Positions 34,276 to 45,975 of a stretch of 54,987 nt of DNA are shown here, in pieces. The notes beneath the pieces are model-generated. The model was given only the letters and a program-made list of their open reading frames with translations, searched no databases and was not told the DNA's origin. The position numbers and the translations under genes were made by a program. This stretch comes from Patescibacteria group bacterium UBA5532. Lineage in GTDB: Bacteria > Patescibacteriota > Gracilibacteria > BD1-5 > UBA2023. How positions within the stretch are numbered: position 1 is the stretch's first letter; the number at the start of each line of letters is the position of its first letter. The DNA lies in NCBI GenBank assembly GCA_002426885.1, contig DINU01000007.1, positions 1-54,987 on the forward strand, in the 5' to 3' direction.

Positions 34276-35448
34276 CTATTCACGCGCGTAAAAAAGTTCC
34301 AGAGACGTGATATTTTTCAGGGCATCTGGTGTAAATCGAATAGAGCAGTTATAATTACTCGTGCTACAGACAACGTGATTCCAAGATAATGCCATCTCAA
34401 ATATGTGAGCATTTATCAGGAGTCACTCATTTGTCGTAAATATCGCATGCTCAAGTTTCTGTGTTCATGGAAGCTGAAGACGGTATACTTGTGTGTGAGA
34501 GCGATAGTCCAGCTGTGTTTGTCCGCTCCATGTATATTCCTCAGGCGGAACAAAATGAATCGTAAAATGACTCGGAGGACTTATATTTGAAATAGCACAA
34601 TCTTCTAAAGTGGGGAAATAAACCCCTTCCGTTTCACTGATAAGCTGATTATTTATATTATGATCATAGGAGATCCCCTTATTATCGTAAGTCGCAGCAA
34701 ATACAAAATACTGCGTGTTTCCGATGAATTCATATGTTGTCGGAAGACGAGAGCGATAATCGCTCATATTCTCCGTGTCTGTAATCAATCCGCCTGCTCA
34801 CATGGGAGATCAGCGATCAGTTCACCAGTTATATGCGGATCCATAGAGAGGGAATTGTTCAGAAAGAGGAGTTTGCAGAACTGGAATATCTCAGATCGCT
34901 GAAATCTCTGTATAGATTCAGAAAATCCCATCTGTTTTTGATATTCGACCATCCATCGTAAGACATGCGTATGTCCCACTCGCTGACTCGAGAGATTCTG
35001 GACGAGTCGTTTTTCAGAAAAGAGTATTATAGTGATCGATAGCCTTTTCTTTTTGGTTTTCTAAGTACCGTATATCCTCATCACTGATGCGCTCATATCG
35101 CACTTTTTCATAGGGAATATACGGAGAGGAGGAAAAGAAAATTTCCATTTCTGCAATAGAAAAAGCCCCTGATCCGAATATCGCATACGGAATAATTTCT
35201 CGTGATTCTCCGCTTGCATACAGGGTTCTTATTATTTCTGCTTCATTTTCTGATAGAATTTCTCCTGAAAAATATGACAGAAGGAGTTCTTCTCTCGCAG
35301 AAAGGTGTCATGAAGAAGTATTTGTTTCTTCTGAAAAAGTGAAATCATCTTTTTGCTTTCATTCTGGATCGGAGATGCAGGAAGTGAGAAGGAAAGTAGT
35401 AAAAATAATTCCCGAAAATATAAAGAAAAAAGAATGAGCGGAAGACAT
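34276..35448 (-). CDS. Lipoprotein with a FISUMP-like C-terminal domain
   Basis: A 390-residue protein visible as one frame only with TGA as glycine. The N-terminus ends its hydrophobic segment with TTFLLTSC, a lipobox-like site that would leave a lipidated Cys at about residue 25. A helical region rich in Glu follows (ENEAEIIRTLYASGESREII). The C-terminal ~230 residues include YGSAYNWGTDRGSPMGAG and SDYRSRLPTTYEFIG, which recall FISUMP/major paralogous domains in surface proteins. The assignment of that domain is tentative. Its promoter lies directly upstream at 35463-35490. Confidence 0.72.
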
Positions 35449-35462
35449 TTCTGGAAAGAAAA

Positions 35463-35490
35463 TAAATAATTTCTGCGATTTTACTTGCAA
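35463..35490 (-). promoter_or_regulatory. Predicted promoter of the lipoprotein gene
   Basis: TTGCAA (35490-35485), 16-nt spacer and TATTTA (35468-35463), about 15 nt upstream of the ATG at 35448. Confidence 0.5.
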
Positions 35491-35855
35491 AAAAACAAGA
35501 GTCTATCTTGGTGATGAGTGAGTTCTTCGAAGGAGCTGACGCATTTCTTTATGGATATCTTTTCAGTTTTTGCGATAATTATATTTACATTCAGATTTTT
35601 TCAAGGAATAACAAAAATGGCCCTTCTTGATTTTATTAAATCTCGAGAGTCTTCTTTTTGTGAAACCCCAAAATCACCCAACTTAGCCGAAGAAGACTCT
35701 TTATTACTCCAAGTATATTCTGGAATCTGCTTTTTAGAGTAATAAAAAAGAAGCCGTTGTTTCGGTGGAGTAGGGATGTCCGCTAGAACGCTTGCATTTG
35801 ATAAAATAATCCAAAGTTCTTTTCTGGTCAAAGAAGTGCAAGATTTCTCTGCCAC
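35481..35855 (-). CDS. Unresolved hypothetical ORF
   Basis: This minus-strand frame is open from inside the CAP gene (beyond 35980) to TAA 35481-35483. The first good start is GTG 35855, giving 124 residues (WIILSNASVLADIPTPPKQR and LLFYYSKKQIPEYTWSNK). The plus strand carries competing frames (35518-35742 and 35776-36054) with equally plausible text (ARTLAFDKIIQSSFLVKEV, AHLKNWGKCHPQAYPKQ), interrupted by two adjacent TAA codons at 35740. Only one can be real, and I cannot decide which. No family recognised. Confidence 0.3.
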
Positions 35856-35980
35856 ACTGAGAAACCCGAGTACTCGAGAAATAGTCGAAGAATCTCTTTT
35901 TGCACACTTAAAAAACTGGGGGAAATGCCATCCTCAAGCGTATCCGAAACAAAAAGAGGAGCAAAAAAACCTTATGCAAT

Positions 35981-36871
35981 CTACTCGAAATCCGTGATAT
36001 AGTGGACGACGATATAGAAACGGTGGATCGAAGGATCGACCTGGATCGAGAGACCCATTTTCGTAAAGTTCGGCTGGATGATACTTCGGTAGTGTGCTCC
36101 GTTATAGGATTTCTCACTCATGAAGAAGTCAAAAGTCCCACGAACCGCCTGAATAAGCTCATCAGTACAGTCAGAGTCATCACATGAATAGTATCAGAAT
36201 CCGACATTTTCTGTCGTCGTCGCACGATTGCGAACGACTCCGACGACATCGTACTGAGCAAACCAGTCAGTAATCTTGTCATAGTCGTAGAAGCTATCCG
36301 AGAGGTCACGCTTATGGACATTCGTCGCATTATACTCGACACGATCACGGAGCACTGTCGCCCAGATCTGAGCCGTACGATCGAGTCGTGAATCGAGTGT
36401 ATACGGAGTGACCCCGAGTCACCCACGAACTTCGTTATACCATCCGAGCCATGTTGATCGGACCTGATTCATATTTACACCGGGGATAGCATCACTCGTC
36501 TCTGGGATAAAAGCACTCGTATACTGAGGTGTCGATGAAGATGAAGACGGAGTGGAATCTGTCACTTTTGTATCCTCTTCTGGAAGAGTCACTTCGACTG
36601 CAATCCATGGACTCGGCGTACTCGAAGCCTGAACTGCCTCACTTTTTGCGAGTACAGTCATCGTATTTGCGAGATTCCGTTCCGCGATTCTCTGGCGATA
36701 TCGCTCCTGAACGAGATATTTTCCGAGTGTAATCGTCACTTTCTTGTCAATCGCACTTTGTCGATTCATCTGATCGGTAATCGTAAGAGGAAATTCATCC
36801 GATGCAGAAACGAAGGAAGAAAAACCAATTATTCATAGAAGAATTCCAGCAAAGACACGGATTTTTCTCAT
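35981..36871 (-). CDS. Secreted CAP-domain (SCP/PR1) protein
   Basis: A 296-residue protein. A Sec signal peptide lies at the start (IRVFAGILLGIIGFSSFVSA). A charged linker rich in Ser/Thr/Pro follows, up to about residue 145. Then comes a CAP domain: RSTWLGWYNEVRGGLGV (the first helix of the family), LDRTAQIWATVLRDR, and the region around ENVGFGYYSC and KSYNGAHYRSIIQPNFTKMG with a conserved His. Two Cys (YYSCDDSDC) may pair. CAP proteins act outside the cell; roles vary and cannot be given here. The TAG stop is at 35981-35983. Confidence 0.87.
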
Positions 36872-36948
36872 AGAATACGGTAACGAATAAGATTTGCTTT
36901 TGTTTTATTTTCTATTGTAATAAAACTACCGGTATTGTAGCATAAAAA

Positions 36949-36983
36949 AACTTCCCGAGCAAGTGTTTTTTACTCGGAAAGTT
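36949..36983 (-). terminator. Terminator of gatB
   Basis: AACTTCCCGAG (36949-36959) pairs with CTCGGAAAGTT (36973-36983) with one mismatch. On the minus strand a T-run follows. The stem begins within the last codons of gatB. Confidence 0.75.
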
Positions 36984-38406
36984 TCTTCTGAAGTATGTCT
37001 GTGAATATCTTCGGATTTCCTTGTCCTTTCGAGAGCTTCATACATTGCCCTACGAAAAACCCGAAAATGTTCACTTTTCCTGACTTATAATCTGCGATCT
37101 GCGCGGGCGAATCAGCGAGTACCTGATCGACGATTTTCTCGAGTGCTTCTGTGTCATTTTTCTGTCTCAGTCCGAGGCGATCGATAATCTCATCGGGAGT
37201 CTCCTGTGAAGTAAACATCGTCTCGATAACGATTTTCGAATTCGTAGAAGCAAGCGCATCCTCATTCACGAGCCGAATCACCTGAGCCAGATATTCGACC
37301 GGGAAGGGAAGTGTCTCGATCGTCCCCGTACTTGGATCAGCGAGAAATATTCAGAATAGAACCGTGGTGATATAGGAGCATGATTTTTTCGGATCCTTGG
37401 TCAGCCCGACGAGCGCCTCATAGAAATCACTGATTTCCCGACTCTGAGAGAGAATACGCGCATCATCTTCTGAGAGCTTATACTCGGTGAGATACTTCAT
37501 GCGACGATCGATCGGAAGCTCATGAAGCACACGCTCATGGATAAATTCTTCCGTGAGAAGAAGTGGTGGAAGATCGGGCTCAGGAAAATATCGATAGTCC
37601 ATCGCATCTTCCTTGGAGCGAAGCGAGAAGGAAAAACCTTTTTCATCGTTCCATCCACGCGTTTCCTGATCGACCGCCTTTCATGCATCATAGAGCTCCT
37701 GCTGTCGTGCATACTCTGCATCGATCGCACGTCCGATAGCAGAAAATGAGTTAATATTTTTCAGCTCGACACGACTATTCAGGATTGTTTCTCATTTTTT
37801 TCGAAGAGAAATATTGACATCGCACCGAAGCTGTCATTTCTCCATATCGGCGTCGGAAGCACCACACCATCGCATGAGCTTCTGGATTTCTTTCAGATAT
37901 TCGAGGACATCAGCCTTCGATCGAAAATCCGGCTCTGTCACGATCTCCATCAGTGGAGAACCAGCACGATTATAGTCACAGAGCGTCTTTCCTCCGACAT
38001 GAATCAGTTTTCCGGCGTCATTCTCTATATGCATGTGGTGAATCCGAAATGATCGAATCTCTCAGTCAATTACTACTCGCACATCCCCGTGCATCGCGAT
38101 CGGCTCATAGAACTGCGTGATCTGGTATCCCATCGGGAGATCTGGATAAAAATAACTTTTCCGATCAAAAATACTCTGAGGCTGAACTGTACACGAGAGT
38201 GCGTGTCCGGCGCGCACCGCAAGATCGACGACTCACTCTGAGAGCGTCGGAAGTACGCCAGGAAATCCCATACAGATCGGGCAGGTGTGGATATTCGGTT
38301 CTGGAGCAAGCTCGACGGCATTGGTACAACTACAGAACATTTTTGTCTCAGACTTGATACGAACATGCGTCTCAAGTCCCATAATAATCTCATAATCAGT
38401 TGCCAT
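36970..38406 (-). CDS. gatB: Aspartyl/glutamyl-tRNA amidotransferase subunit B
   Basis: A 478-residue protein starting MATDYEIIMGLETHVRIKSE. Family signatures include MFCSCTNAVELAPEPNIHTC (zinc-type Cys positions), CPICMGFPGVLPTLSEG, LCDYNRAGSPLMEIVTEPD, LRCDVNISLRKKG and YRYFPEPDLPPLLL, and a C-terminal YqeY-like tail (FGFFVGQCMKLSKGQGNPK). With GatA and GatC it converts mischarged Glu-tRNA-Gln or Asp-tRNA-Asn to the correct aminoacyl-tRNA. gatA and gatC are not adjacent. tRNA-Gln and tRNA-Asn genes are both in the window. Confidence 0.97.
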
Positions 38407-38491
38407 GGGAGAAGAAAAATATGCGCTTATTGTATCGAAAAATAGAAAAAGGCAAGCAGTCGGCGTGTTCTTTTTCGAGAAAAAAGCGAGA

Positions 38492-40606
38492 CTAGTGAAA
38501 CTGTTCTTCGAGTAATTTCGCTGATTTTGTAGAAATAATTCCTTGTTCTATGAAGTGCTCGAGGATATCGGTCTCGCTCGCAAACACCATTTTCCCGACG
38601 ATTTCTCGCTCATATTCCTGGATATACTGCTTCGTCAGAAGTTCGGTGCGGATACTTTTCGCTTTATCACGCAGTTCTTCATAGAGTTCGCAGATATGAT
38701 CGAGCGCAGAAGAGTCCTTCAGGGCATCGACATGACGGAAAAGTTGGAGCCGTTTTAGGACTTTTTCCGTGAGAATCTGACGTGTTCGTACTTTTGTGTA
38801 GAGCTCTTTTGTTTTTCCTTCTTCATCGAGCGATCGAGCGTGGAGTGCGCGCGTACAACGTGCGAGAATATCTGGCTTCTGGATATGTTCGACCGCATCT
38901 TTGATCTGTGACTTTCACTCTTCGATGCGAGCAATCTGGGAGTCGAACTTATCGAGCATGTAACGGAAGACGAATTCGCCTATTTCTTCATGATTAAAGA
39001 GGTCAAATAGTACCATTCGTTCGATCTCAAGTGCATGGAGTGAGAGGATCTTATGGAGAAGTTTTTCGGTCATTTCTGGATCCTGATCTTTCATCTCGAG
39101 AAGTTCTTTTTCTGCGACAGAAAGTTCTTCTTCGAAGAGGCATGTGAGCTTTTTTCGTTCGTCATCACTCATGAATCCACGTGAAGCCACTTTATCGATA
39201 CGACCAAGAATCTCGATCAGGAAGAGGATCTTTGCTTCTATGTAATCGATATTTTCCTCAGAAGAAAGATTGGTAATTCCGAGCTTCTGGAGGAGGAACG
39301 GAATCGTCGTCGCTTTTACGAAAGTCGTGAAAATAATACATCCGACCGTCAGTCCGAGTACGAAATCATGCACACTTGTCTGAAGCGTCCAGCCCGGGAG
39401 TGTCGCATCGAGCGGAATGAAAAGCGCCATAATCACAGCAAGTGCTCATCGCAGACTTCCCCATGAGAGAATATGCATCCATGAGACTGGGACACATCGC
39501 TCGATCTTGAGCCAGTTTAATGGTATAAGTACACCATAGACGGAGATTGCGCGTGCGATAATCACGACGAGAATCGCGAGGAGAATCGGAATAAAGAGTT
39601 CACTATAATGGATATTCAGACCTACGATCATGACACCGACAAGCAGAAAAACGAGAGAATTGGCGATATGCGCAAAAAACTCCCAGTATTCATTCATCAT
39701 ATGACGTGTCTTCGGAGAGAGTTTATATTTTCCGTAATTTCCTATAACCAGTGCAGAGATCGTCGTCGCGATGACAGCAGAAACAGGCAGAAAACTGTGA
39801 TTTACCCACTCTGCGATCAGAAATGTCGCATGTGCGACAATCAGTGTCAGACTCACCTCGAGCACTTTTGACGTACGGACGAGTGGAATCAGTCGAGAAA
39901 AACCGAATCCCATCATCCAGCCGAGAAGAATACCGATGATGATCATCAAGAGGAAGGAGATTATACCCTCGACATAGAGAAATGAACTTCCGAAAATCGG
40001 ATGCAGTCACTCGATCAGATTCGCAAACAGGCTTTCATGTCATTCTCATCCTGGGAAAGCGACCGCCAAAATGACGAGAAAGAGAGCAAGCGCTGTACCA
40101 TCATTGAAGAGGCTTTCTCACTCGAAAATCAGTGTCAGTCTTCGTGGAGTCCCCATCTCCTTAAAGAGTGCTAGTACAGAAACGGGATCAGTCGCGGAGA
40201 TCAGTGCACCAAAAAGCAGTAGCACGATAAAAGGAACTTGTATACCGAACCACCCGAGAAGAATCCAGAGTCACATCGCAGCGAGAAAAGCTGAAATCAG
40301 AAGTGAAACAGTCGCAAGTAATCCGATCGTCTTAGAGTTTTGCATCAGCTCCCGAAAGTTCATATTATATGCACTTTCGAAGAGGAGAATCGGAAGGAAA
40401 ATATAGAGCAGCGTCTCTGGTGTCAGCTGGAACGTCGTCAGAAATGCAAGAGAGGGAAAAAGATTGGTCAAGATTCCGAGTAAAATCCCAGTTCATACGA
40501 GAGCGATCGTATATGGAAAATTTCCCTTCTTCGAGACGATATATATGATGCTCGAAAGAATAAGGAGAGCGATAAATGAAGCAACGGAGAGGAAGTAGAA
40601 GCTCAT
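38492..40606 (-). CDS. Na+/H+ antiporter, CPA1/NhaP type, with a long cytosolic tail
   Basis: A 704-residue protein. About twelve hydrophobic helices fill the first ~420 residues. The ion-site signature of the CPA1 family is clear (ALISATDPVSVLALFKEMG, then FEGESLFNDGTALALFLV), as is WGSLRGALAVIMAL. The last ~270 residues are soluble and strongly helical (KKLTCLFEEELSVAEKELLE, LHKILSLHALEIERMVLFD), as in the regulatory tails of NhaP proteins. Proton-for-sodium exchange at the membrane is expected. It has its own promoter, TTGCTT-16-TATAGT. Confidence 0.92.
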
Positions 40607-40627
40607 AGAGAAATAGAAGAAGACAGG

Positions 40628-40655
40628 ACTATAGTGAGAAAGCTAAAAAAAGCAA
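40628..40655 (-). promoter_or_regulatory. Predicted promoter of the NhaP-type antiporter
   Basis: TTGCTT (40655-40650), 16-nt spacer and TATAGT (40633-40628), about 20 nt upstream of the ATG at 40606. Confidence 0.6.
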
Positions 40656-40664
40656 ATGAACTGT

Positions 40665-40690
40665 AAAAAATTTCTCGACCAGAGAAATTT
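40665..40690 (-). terminator. Terminator between the two antiporter genes
   Basis: AAATTTCTC (40668-40676) pairs with GAGAAATTT (40682-40690); on the minus strand a run of T follows. It ends the transcript from the Ca2+/Na+ antiporter before the next promoter. The rest of 40691-40936 is A+T rich with no gene seen. Confidence 0.65.
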
Positions 40691-40936
40691 CTTACGAAAA
40701 CGGGAGAGACTACGAAATACCTCCGGAACGTGAAATATCAAAAAAAGCATGAAGTGGTTCATACTTTTTCTATAATATTTTCACTTGAATAACACACCAA
40801 TTTTATCTTTCATTTTTTACTCGTTTATAAGCATGAATTCCTATATTCGCAATAATTATGAGCCTTCGGTTTGTTTTTTCAAGTAATATCAGAATTTCTC
40901 TTATTTGAGTTTATTTACTATAAGATATGATATATG

Positions 40937-41911
40937 TTACACCGTTCGGAAGAATATCATCAGCAGAAGATAGAGAATATAGAGCGTAATAAGTATGATT
41001 CCTACAGGTCGATCGAGGATCTTTCTCGGACGCATGTGGAAAAGTGCGATGACACTCAGTGGTGCGAGAATATTCAGAAGTATGTCAAAATATGATCCCG
41101 GAAGGAAGGTGAGTGGATGGACGACAGCGGAAAGACCAAGAATGACAAGGATATTCAGCGTCGAAGATCCGATAATATTTCCGACGGCGATGCTCGCTTT
41201 CCCTTTTTTTGCAGCGACAATACCAGTCATTAGCTCGGGAGCACTCGTACCGATCGCGATGATCGTCAGTCCGATAAAAGATTCTGAGAGTCCCGCAAGT
41301 GTCGCAAGATTGACCGACCCTTCGATCAGGACATTTCACCCAAGATAGAGGACGACACACCCACCGATGACCCAGAGCCACGCTTTCATGGGAGATGCGA
41401 CTTTCTCGATTTCACCTCCGACAGGCTTTTCAGCGAGAAAGTCGTATTTTACAGAAAATATAATGTAGAGAACTGCAAGAAAGACGAATACGATCCCATC
41501 GATACGTCCGAGAGAATTTATACTTGCTCCTTCGAGAAACATATCACTGATCAGAATCAGAAGTAAGACTGCGCTCATCGCGCTGATCGGAAGGTCGATC
41601 CATTTATTGGTACGAGTCAGTGTCACTGGTACCATAAAAATGATAACTCCAAGAATGAAGAAATAATTCACAATGTTAGTCCCGAGGATATTTCCGATCG
41701 CAAGCTCTGACTGTCCAGAGACACTTGCCATGATGCTCACGACGAGCTCCGGCATACTCGTCCCGATCGCGACGATCGTCAGTCCGATCACAGCCTCTGA
41801 GATTCCCCATTTCTTCGCGAGGCTGACAGCACCATTCACGAGGATATCACCCCCGAAGGCGAGAGCCGCGAGTCCGATAAGTATGTAGATAATTGCTACG
41901 AGCATGTCCAT
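40937..41911 (-). CDS. Calcium/sodium antiporter, CaCA family
   Basis: A 324-residue membrane protein with the internal duplication typical of YrbG-type exchangers. Each half carries an alpha repeat with a GTS-x-PE motif: AVIGLTIVAIGTSMPELVVS and SFIGLTIIAIGTSAPELMTG. The partner repeats read AIGNILGTNIVNYFFILG and AVGNIIGSSTLNILVILG. About ten hydrophobic helices in all. It exchanges Ca2+ for Na+ or H+ across the membrane. Read intact even in standard code apart from one TGA glycine near 41337. Confidence 0.94.
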
Positions 41912-41971
41912 GAGAGAAAAGATAAAAAATAAAAGAATCGTAAAACAAGAAAGAAGTGCAAATCAGCCTTT

Positions 41972-43036
41972 CTATGAGAGTCCCATTACAAGATACACGA
42001 TCAGCCCCGCAAGCGAGAGAATGATCCCGATCAGCCAGAGACGCATTACGACCGTCTCTTCACTCCAGCCGATCGCTTCCAGATGATGATGATACGGCGC
42101 GATGCGAAATATTTTTTTTCCATTTCGGAAACGCTTACTCAGAAGCTGAAGAATCACAGAAAGAATCTCGACGATATAAATCCCCCCGATAATCATGAGT
42201 ACGATGAGTGTATCTGTCATCGCAGCGACGACGACAAGTGTCGCACCGAGCGAGAGTGAGCCGACATCGCCCATGAAGAATTGCGCGGGCTTGATATTAA
42301 ACCAGAGAAATGCGATCAGAACCCCCGATATGATGAGACAGATCGTCGCGAGGATCATAAGTCACTGATCGTAACAAATATACGAGTAGACGATATAATT
42401 AAAGAGGAGCAGTCCACCAGCGAGACCATCGAGTCCATCAGTAAAATTCACAGCATTCGCCGTCCCGACCATAATAAACATAAAGAGTGGAATATATCCG
42501 ACTCAGAAAGGAAGGACTCAGAAAAATGGGATACTGATCTCGTGAATTCAGAGCTTATAGTAGAACCACCACGCCCCGACTCATGCGAAGAGCATCAGAA
42601 GGGTAAATTTTACGCGCGCAGATAAGCCCTTTGTTCGTCCAATCTCTCGGACATTCATATAATCGTCGATGAGTCAGATTGCACCCACAGTAAAAAGTGT
42701 ACCAAGTGCGAGATAGGTTTCATTTCTATTCCAGAGAGAATATCTGATCGCAAAGCCGAAATACTCCTGAATCACGGAATTCAGTGAGAGAGCAAAAATA
42801 GAAAAAATCACGAGTACAAAAACAACAAAGAGGATGATGCCCCCGCCCATGCTCGGGACTCACATTTTCGCTTTATGAAGCCGAGCGAACTCGAGTGCCT
42901 TTCCGATCAGTGCTTCTTCGCGGATTTGTTTTCCGAGCTTATGTCGATTCAGAAATCGGATATACGGCGGAATCAGCAGAAATCCGAGAAAAAAAGCAAT
43001 AAGTGAATATATAAGGAGGAATGGAAGATCGCCCAT
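41972..43036 (-). CDS. mraY: Phospho-N-acetylmuramoyl-pentapeptide transferase
   Basis: A 354-residue polytopic membrane protein. MraY motifs are present: KAKMGVPSMGGGIILFVVF, the aspartate pair in FTVGAIGLIDDYMNV, the NAVNFTDGLDGLAGG stretch, FMGDVGSLSLGATLVVVAA and the C-terminal APYHHHLEAIGWSEETVVMR. It attaches UDP-MurNAc-pentapeptide to undecaprenyl phosphate to form lipid I, the first membrane step of peptidoglycan synthesis. It stands apart from other mur genes. Several glycines in its core are TGA. Confidence 0.97.
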
Positions 43037-43114
43037 ATGCGAGAAAATCTCTAAAAAGTATGTACAAGACTATAACAAGAAAACTAAAAAATACAAAAAA
43101 GAATATATCTGACA

Positions 43115-43624
43115 CTACCGTGCGAGCAATCATCTCTCAAGATCGAGAAGATATTGCTTTCGGTCGAGTCCACCACGATATCATCCGAGACCCCCATCAG
43201 ATGCGATAACACGATGACAAGGGATCATGATTAAGATCGGATTTTTATTGTTTGCTCCGCCGACCGCTCGACTCGCACGAGGATTGCCTGAGGAAGATGC
43301 CTGCTCCCCATAGCTTCGCGTCTCTCAGTATGGGATCGCACAGAGTGCATCCCACGATCGCTTCTGGAAGTCTGTCCCAGAAAGCGCAAGTGGAACAGAG
43401 AATACTTGTCTCCTACCAGAAAAATATTCATCGAGTTGTTTCTCTGTTTCGAGAAGAATCGGATTTTTCTGGAAAGAAATCGAACTGGAAAATCGTTTCT
43501 CGAGCATGTCTCGGATTTCTGACTCTGACATAGTATCGAAAAAATCCGCAATAATAAGGAAATCCTCATCAGCAAGAAGTGTAATCACTCCGATGGGAGA
43601 AGGGGAGAAAGTGAGCGAAAGCAT
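43115..43624 (-). CDS. ogt: Methylated-DNA-protein cysteine methyltransferase
   Basis: A 169-residue protein. The C-terminal active-site domain is complete: FQKRSWDALCAIPYGETRSY, then the acceptor Cys at about residue 136 in LIMIPCHRVIASDGGLGGYR. It removes alkyl groups from O6-alkylguanine in one irreversible step. The N-terminal ribonuclease-like domain is short. The gene starts 10 nt after the stop of the UvrD/PcrA helicase, so both are probably co-transcribed as a repair unit. Confidence 0.95.
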
Positions 43625-43634
43625 ATGAAACGTT

Positions 43635-45845
43635 TTAAGAAATTTTCTCGATCGGAGCAATCTCGACATTCATTTTCTTCACTCACATACCCGAGAAAGC
43701 GATCTCAGCGACAGCATCCGAGAGTGAGACGATTGTGCCGACTCCGTATTGTGGATGTTTGATTCGCATTCCGAGAGAAAATGTTTCTTTTTCATTTTTC
43801 TTTTTTGCGAGAGAAGGCGATATATCGAGTCATTTCTTCAGGACGACCGGTGATGAGAAATCAAGCGAAGAAGGACTCGAAGTGCCCCAGAGATTTCTCC
43901 GAGATTCCTCTCTTTTACAGTATTCTTCTGGGATTTCTTTGATAAAGCGACTCTGTGGATTCGCAGAATAATTTCAGAATGTATAGCGTTCATATGCCCG
44001 TGTGATCACGAGTGTCTCCTTCGCACGCGTCATCGCCACGTACATCAGTCTCCGCTCTTCTTCGAGGGCATTTGAGTCGAGGATCGTACGAGAATGTGGA
44101 AAAATCCCTTCTTCCGCGCCAGCGATCACAACATTCGGAAACTCGAGTCATTTGGCGAGATGAATCGTCATAAGTGATACCATATTTGTATCCGTGCCTT
44201 CTCGATCCTGATCGGTAATCAGTGCAATATCCTCGAGAAAAGAAGCGATATTCTCGGGATACACCATCCCATCATAGTAGCTCGCCATATTCATAAATTC
44301 CTTCAGATTTTCCATCTTTGCCGTGAACTCTGCTTCTGTGTATTCCTCCTTCAGATATGCCTCATACTGCGTTATGTCGATGATCTTCTGCATGATGTCA
44401 GAGACCCCAACCCGAGACAGTGCATCATGGAGAGTCGTATATATCTGGATAAATCCTGCGATACTATTTCTCGCTCCCGATGGAAGCTCAGCAAGGAACT
44501 CCATATTATCGCGCATGTTTGCGATAGTGTATTTTTCTCTTTCAAGAAGAGAAAAAAACTTCTCCACTGTCACGTCTCATATTTTTCGTCATGGGACATT
44601 GATAATACGTCGGAGTGATACAAGATCATTCGGATTATAGAGAATGCGGAAATATGCAAGAATGTCTTTTATCTCTTTACGATCGTAGAACTTAACTCCA
44701 CCATAGATGCGATAGGGAATTTGTTTTCGGATCAGTGCTTCTTCGAGAAGGCGTGACTGCCCATTCGTCCGATAGAGGATAGCCCAGTCACTATACCGTG
44801 TCGGACTCACATCGTCATTACTTCGCTCATAGATCTGATCTGCTATGACACTCGCTTCATGTTTTTCATCGAGTCCTTCAAGAAGGAGAATCATATCACC
44901 GACCGGATTCGACGTGAAAAGATGCTTCTTCATCTGATTCAGATTATTCTGGATGACGGAGTTCGCCGCCTGGATGATCGACTGTGTCGAGCGATAATTT
45001 TCTTCGAGATTGATGACGACTGCTTCTGGATAGTCTTTCTGGAATGAGAGAATATTATTAATATCAGCGCCACGCCATGAGTAGATCCCTTGCCAATCAT
45101 CTCACACGACACAGAGATTTCGCGTCTTAGAAGCGAGAATCCTGACAATCTCATACTGGAGCGTATTGGTATCTTGATACTCATCGACGAGAAAATACTG
45201 AAATCGTGCATGAAAATAGTCACGTACATCCGCATGATCGAGTGTCGCCCGAAACAGCAGAAGAAGATCATCGAAGTCGAGCGCATTTGCCTGGCGGAGT
45301 TTTTTCTCATACAGACGATAGGTGTCGAGCACTAGTGAGTCGAAGAACGATCCCACAGTCAGAGAAAACATTTCTGCTGAGAGTCCACCATTTTTCGCAC
45401 GACTGATCGCGCCCTGGATACTCCGCGGACTCGTCTCTTTCGGATCGATCGAGAGCTCTTTCATGCATTCTTTCACTACTTGCAATATGTCATCACTATC
45501 ATAGATTATAAAGTCTTTATCATACCCAAGCCGATCGATAAACATGCGGAGAAAGAAAGACGCAATCGCATGGAACGTCCCGATCATCGGCAGGGAAGGC
45601 GTACGAAATGGATTGGTTCCGCCATCACTCACACCGAGCTTCTTCGCGATGCGCGTACGCATTTCTTTGGCGGCTTTATTGGTAAAGGTGACGCAGAGAA
45701 TCGCGCGTGGATCGACATGATGGTCGAACACGAGTGAAGCAACACGTTCTGTAATAGTAAATGTTTTCCCACTTCCTGCTCAGGCATTTATCAGAAGGGG
45801 TCACTGGATCGTCTCGACAGCACGTTTTTGCGCAGGATTTAACAT
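43635..45845 (-). CDS. UvrD/PcrA-type superfamily 1 DNA helicase
   Basis: A 736-residue 3'-5' helicase. Walker A reads NAGAGSGKTFTITER with one TGA glycine. Next are ILCVTFTNKAAKEMRTRI, PMIGTFHAIASFFLR, FLVDEYQDTNTLQYEIVR (motif II), VVGDDWQGIYSWRGADINN (motif III, where most relatives have D-D-Q-S), VINLEENYRST (motif IV) and MTIHLAKGLEFPNVVIAG (motif V). Motif VI is RRLMYVAMTRAKETLVITRA. The C-terminus has the Tudor-like GMRIKHPQYGVGTIVSL. It acts in excision and mismatch repair and in removing bound proteins. ogt follows 10 nt downstream. Confidence 0.96.
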
Positions 45846-45975
45846 GAAAAAAGAGAAAAAAGAATAGCGCCGACCATAATATAAAATTGAGCCGAAAATA
45901 CAAGCACGATGGAATGTGAGAAAATTTTGCCTTCTTCCGAAAAATGCATATATTCACGAACACAATTTCTATTCT

